Positions 59,901 to 64,000 of a DNA stretch of 64,000 nt are shown piece by piece (position 1 is the first letter of the stretch; the number at the start of each line of letters is the position of its first letter). Location: NCBI GenBank assembly GCA_030248295.1, contig JASANH010000647.1:372001-436000 (forward strand), given 5' to 3'. The notes under the pieces were generated by a model that was not told where the DNA came from, did not search any database, and saw nothing but the letters and a program-made list of their open reading frames with translations. Source of the stretch: Mesodorylaimus sp. YZB2_4. Taxonomy: Eukaryota; Nematoda; Enoplea; Dorylaimida; Dorylaimidae. The translations under genes were made by a program, and so were the position numbers.

Positions 59901-61951
59901 ACGAAAGAAGTGCCACCAGGTAAGTGCATTGTTTGCATGAGTCAGTGTCAAAAAAGTGGATGATTGACATTTTGCAGCCCGGAACGATTTCGTGAACTTT
60001 CTCAAGAGCTGACATCGAAATCATCAGCGGGAAAAGGCGTAGAAATGTTCGTGCGCCGACGTCAGAAAGTGGAGAATTGGATGAATGAAGAAGTGCAGCA
60101 GCCTCGCCCCGCCGTCCTTTCCTCTGTTCAAAGAATGGTGCCCGTAGCAGCGCCGCGTAAACGCGTTTCAGCGAATGAAGTCGTAGGTAAGCTTTGCCTA
60201 AGACCGTGGCAAGATGGAAGCTGACCGTGGTGGGAAGCGAGTGAGGAGCCCTTGAGCTAGGCAACATACTGCAGCATAGAGCACAGCACTTCCGGAGGCA
60301 CGAGTCGACACAGAGCGTCCTAAGATGGTCTAGACTGACGTACCTACGAGTACTGTATGCAGATGAGCGTGCCTTTGAGAGAACTTCCAGTCCGTTTTGA
60401 TTTGCCCGCCAGCACGAGGGGACCAACTCACACGGCAGCTTCCGACTTACCCCTGCCCTAGGGTTGAACCCTTCTCCAGTTCCCCTAAAAGAAGGCGCAG
60501 ATTGGAATATGCACACCCCATTACATGAGCACCTGCTCGTCAGTATTTTGTGCTTGCATCAGCGTCGAGGGAACTACTGTAGTTTACTGACTCGTTTGGC
60601 GTCTTTTCCTCGATGGTCCCCTGAGTCACACAAAGGCTGCCACTGCCTGCCGGAATAGAACTGCAGCGAGTCAGGCGTGCAGGCCCGAAAAATTACGGGA
60701 CGGGCCCTTATCCCAGCCCTTTTTCTAGTTGGCCAAAACGGTCGCTACCCACAGCAGGCTAAGCTAACTTTTGCACTTTCCACAGCTCAAGGCTAGGCAC
60801 TCCTGTGTACTCTAGGATTCAAAAAATCTTATTTCCCACCCCCTTTTATAGAGCTTTTAGTACCTCACCAACGAAAAATTTTGCTGAAATCCATTTACTT
60901 TTAGACCCTTTACTGCGGAGAAAGCCACTTATAAACTGTTCCCGCAAAAGTGCCCGCAGATGCAGAGTCACAGAGGGGTCAGATTAGACCAGGCTGTCAG
61001 AGCTCACCGGACTTTCAAACTGTTAGGATGACAGTCGTGCCAGGGTGCAAGACTTACGATCAGAACCCTCACTGACTGGGAAGAAATCAGGTGCCAGCTT
61101 GACCCTGGACCTCCATCTTGGCAGCCTGACCCTTATCACCTGAGCCACTAGCCAAACACTCATCTGTACATCGACTCACTTTAGATTCCGTCGTTGAAGC
61201 GGCCTCGCGGAAAGAACACCAGTGGCAGTCACCGTTCGAGCCCCCACCAGCACCACCGCCATCGCGGCCAGACGTCTCGTCGCCAGTACGACGAGAACTC
61301 GAGCGGGTCGTATCTCCCACTGCTCCGCCACCCAAATGGCGCCAACACGAACGTCACGAACGCTTTTTCTCACCGCAACCGTTCAGTCAGGGCGGGGGTC
61401 ACGCACCGTCCAGAGAGAGATTGTTCACGCCACCACCACGCATACACGAACCCAAAGTGCAACAGCAAGCTCACCGCAGCATGTCCGTGCTAGGCGATCG
61501 AATGGAACAGAAGGAGTTTATCGACTGGCAGTCCGGTCCAGACAGTAAGTCATGTCAGTCATTTGGGCTCTCCCAAGGCAGGTCGGACTATTTACCCCCC
61601 ATTAAGTAGGTTTGTTGGTCATTCTAGCAGTAATGTAGACATAGTTATTTTTAGCCTTCATTTGGCAGGACTAAGATCTATTGCTGGGTCTATCAACTTT
61701 CTTTGTTACCTCGCCAGGATGGCCCTCCTTGGCAGATTGTCCACTTCCCTCAACTTGTTCCCTCTCATTCCCTGCCCACTCGTTTAGCCACCACGACCGT
61801 AGTCTCGGCCAACACGCCCTCCGCATCGCGCACCATGACAACTTCGACTTATGCGGCCAGTCGAGGCAGCCAGTACACCAAGACCAGCGCCTACAACACT
61901 CTGCCCCGCACTTGGAAGTCCTACTCGGAAGCTTACAATCAAGCGCATTAA
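56973..61951 (+). CDS. Proline-rich synaptopodin/ZASP-like cytoskeletal protein
   Basis: Exons: 56973-57061, 58620-about 59767 (or 59713), 59832-59919, 59978-60186, 61185-61544, 61718-61951. Exon 1 ([20 protein letters not shown], then a Tyr/Val-rich stretch) splices in phase 2 to a long Pro-rich exon ([26 protein letters not shown]). Exon 4 contains [20 protein letters not shown] and [15 protein letters not shown]. This K-G-x-E-x-F-x-(R/K)RR-x-K-x-E-x-W block resembles the conserved motif of synaptopodin-family and related actin/Z-disc proteins. Exon 5 is Pro/Arg-rich ([11 protein letters not shown]). The last exon in its protein-like frame ends [15 protein letters not shown]. The phase at the exon 5-6 join is off by one for that frame; the matching frame gives an unconvincing tail. 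The exon 2 donor is also ambiguous. A muscle or cortical actin role is inferred. A poly(A) signal lies at 62245. Confidence 0.6.
57270..57400 (-). mobile_element. SINE tail fragment, reverse copy
   Basis: On - it reads CAGAGGGACACTGCCGTGCG, matching the SINE tail motif. It lies in intron 1 of the proline-rich gene. Confidence 0.55.
60361..60490 (-). repeat. Degenerate B-box-like repeat
   Basis: On - GGGTTCAACCCTAGG resembles a tRNA B-box, and GAGTTGGTCCCCTC recurs in related form near 37915. It lies in intron 4 of the proline-rich gene. Confidence 0.35.
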
Positions 61952-62244
61952 CTTTTTTATTTTCGTAACCATCATAGCTGTGTTCTTTTCGTGTGAGCGT
62001 GCACCTTGCACATACGTCAGTCAAGTCATATCTCTTAGTGCATTATGCAAGCCGAGTCTAGAATTCTATTCTATGCGCTTTTGTATGCATATTTGATATT
62101 GTATGCTTTGCGTGCGTTCTCTCACGGGCCGTCTTTATTAGACGTATCTATTTTCAGAGTCAATGTAGCCAGTGTTTATGATTAGACCTCTCTAATGAGT
62201 GTATTACTGTCGCATTCCTAGTTTTGCCATAGTGAAATCTTATC

Positions 62245-62250
62245 AATAAA
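62245..62250 (+). terminator. Poly(A) signal AATAAA
   Basis: Canonical hexamer 294 bp after the stop of the proline-rich gene and 167 bp before the 3' end of the convergent VAMP coding region. Confidence 0.6.
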
Positions 62251-62416
62251 TCTCGCATAAATTGAAATGCTTGAATAGGAATGTTAATCAAAGCAGAATC
62301 CACGTTACAAAAAATGGTCCACGCAAGTTGATTCTAATATAAGCTGCTCCACTGCAAAAATATAAACATGGCGCGCAAAGTAAAAAATGCAAATTATTAT
62401 TGCGCCCACGACTTAT

Positions 62417-63435
62417 CTAAGGTCCGGTGGTCGAAGGCGGTGCGTGCGCAGTTGTAGTGGTTGTGACCACAGCCGAGCCACCACCGCCACTATACTTGAA
62501 AGCTCCAGTCTCGTAGAGTATGACGATAATGATTACAGCAATTATGGCCAATACGATACAGGCAATTATACAATTGCACTTGGCGTTACGCCACCACATG
62601 TGACGCTCCACGCGACGTGCCGTGGCTCGGAAACCTGACGAACCAGCTTCCAAATCGGCCGATTTGTCCAACAGATCTTCCAAACGCTCACCTCGCGCCA
62701 GCACACGTTCCACATTGGCTGTCATTATTTCACGGACATCATTAACCTGCAAGCAAGAAGGAACTGATAAGGGAGCTGATTCTGGTCAAATCAGTTTAGC
62801 AGCCACTGATGACGCTACAATGGTTCTTCCGGGAACACACGAACTAAAACAGACCATCTCTAATGCTCACAAACAGGATGATATGGCCCCAGCTTAACTT
62901 CACTCTGCCGTGGGAGGAGTATCGGAACAGTTTCTACTGCAGTAGACCCATGGTTTTATGAGTTGGTTGCGTGGTCGCATGTGACAACTCGCATCAGTCA
63001 AGGATGGCTGAGAAGTGGCCCCAGTTCGACAGACGTTTACACACTACCCTCAACTCCTCGATGGTGTCTCCCCAAGTCAGATTGACCGTTGATAGGCGAG
63101 GCCGCAGGGAGCTTACACTCCGCATAAAACTCACGATCAGAGCAGTAGTCAAAAACCAGTCAACATGACTGGTTGACGTGCCACCGTTTCTCTACGGCTG
63201 CCATCGAAAGACTAATCACCGAGAAACGCTGCTGGCGTAGCCTGTGTTACAGACGGCCTTACCACAACTGCAGTCAGTCTGCCATCCTACTCCGAGGACT
63301 TCAAAGGACTCTAGTACCCCTAATCTGCAAACAACTTCTCACCTGATCGCGTAACTGATTGACTCGATTAATCTGCGGGTTCTCTTCCGCTTGCGTAGGC
63401 GATGCATCTTCCACTCGAACATTCACTGCTGCCAT
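62417..63435 (-). CDS. VAMP/synaptobrevin-family R-SNARE
   Basis: Vesicle-membrane R-SNARE that pairs with Q-SNAREs to drive fusion. Exons on - are 63435-63343 and 62746-62417, joined in phase 0 (140 aa). The SNARE motif runs from QINRVNQLRDQ/VNDVREIM through ANVERVLARGERLEDLLDKS to SSGFRATARRVERHMWWRN. The zero-layer Arg lies in LARGERL, and the WW before the membrane is typical. TM is IIACIVLAIIAVIIIVIL. After the TM there is a tail of about 30 residues (GGGGSAVVTTTTTAHAPP) facing the vesicle lumen. Most VAMPs stop after a few residues there. The short N-terminal region excludes longin types (VAMP7, YKT6). It is closest in layout to VAMP4/8 or synaptobrevin. The intron is 596 bp and includes a 9-bp inverted repeat at about 63152. 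Confidence 0.9.
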
Positions 63436-64000
63436 TGTCTTCGTTGCTCACCTAAACAAGACAGTCACACAGTCCACACCACACCACCTTAGTGATCAGT
63501 GAAGTACAGGGGCTATCACCCAGACACCAACACGAGTCTCCACAGTGTATGCACAGTTTACTCGACTAAGGGGATCATCAAATGCAACCATCAAAACAAT
63601 GACTTCCCTGCTCAACGGAGAACGTACTTAGCAATACACCTGCTCCTTACGTACAAGCCGAGAAAAAGCGAATTCACAAAACTCATCAACGCCATCTATC
63701 ATACTTCGATCACCACAACGTACCACATCATTCATCGGCAACACCACTTGACTCCTACACGTACTCTGCTTACCGATTTACAGTACATAGCTCGAACCTA
63801 CACTAGAATTAAGAGTTTACAAGGAAAGCGTCCCACGGATTAGTTTTTGCATGGTGCTACTGATCGACGCACTACCAGTTGTGGGACCATTGACTTTATA
63901 CTGGATCTGCAAAGAAATATTCGCTCAATCCGATCAGTGCAAGTAGACGTGTCTGACCAAAGGAGCCCAGCAGCAAGCCAAGCCATTTCCTTTTCATTTA
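63436..64000. other. Upstream flank of VAMP, no further gene seen
   Basis: An open frame at 63499-63843 (+) has no recognisable motif. I cannot support it as a gene. Confidence 0.35.

Noticed and set aside
61087..61373. - strand Gly/Arg-rich ORFs at 61.1-61.4 kb
   Set aside because: Antisense of a proline/arginine-rich exon of the + strand gene.

Overview
The window is nuclear DNA from an animal. Genes are split by short GT-AG introns (about 45 bp to 1.6 kb), usually with donors of the type GTAAG/GTATG, and sit 0.3 to 3 kb apart on both strands. The gene families fit an ecdysozoan of nematode-like character: a DB-module secreted protein, a compact DSL (Notch-ligand) protein, a TTBK/CK1-type pseudokinase, DEG/ENaC channels and an ionotropic glutamate receptor-like protein. 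Species assignment from sequence alone is not possible. No rRNA, CRISPR, operon or prokaryotic feature was seen.

Layout, left to right. 1.5-5.8 kb: NF-YB transcription factor and a class II ARF GTPase, both on +. 6.8-8.4 kb: a secreted protein with four cysteine modules (+). 10.4-11.9 kb: a 32-bp minisatellite of about 45 copies. 12.5-17.4 kb: tRNA-derived SINE copies, a GC-rich F-box/LRR gene (+) and a broken coiled-coil reading frame. 18.3-19.7 kb: a DB-module secreted protein (-). 20.9-34.7 kb: a receptor/channel block with a decayed DEG/ENaC copy, an iGluR-like gene, a TTBK pseudokinase and an intact DEG/ENaC gene, all on +. 37.2-39.0 kb: a Notch-ligand-like DSL protein without EGF repeats (-). 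40.4-42.9 kb: an unrecognised membrane/coiled-coil protein and a small ORF (-). 44.0-53.3 kb: MCU (-) and MICU1 (+) head to head. 53.6-55.5 kb: two small secreted precursor-like genes (-). 57.0-62.0 kb: a proline-rich, synaptopodin/ZASP-like cytoskeletal gene (+). 62.4-63.4 kb: a VAMP/synaptobrevin R-SNARE (-), convergent with it.

The most notable feature is the mitochondrial calcium uniporter locus. The pore subunit MCU and its gatekeeper MICU1 are divergently arranged with only 349 bp between their start codons, which suggests one shared bidirectional promoter for two partners of one complex. Second is the DSL protein: signal peptide, MNNL-like region, a complete six-cysteine DSL domain, then directly a transmembrane segment and a tail ending in a PDZ-ligand motif. 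Other linked observations are a DEG/ENaC pair in which one copy has lost its selectivity filter, and a pseudokinase missing all three canonical catalytic motifs.

Exon joins were worked out by hand from splice consensus and reading phase. Most are arithmetically consistent; places where they are not are stated in the entries.
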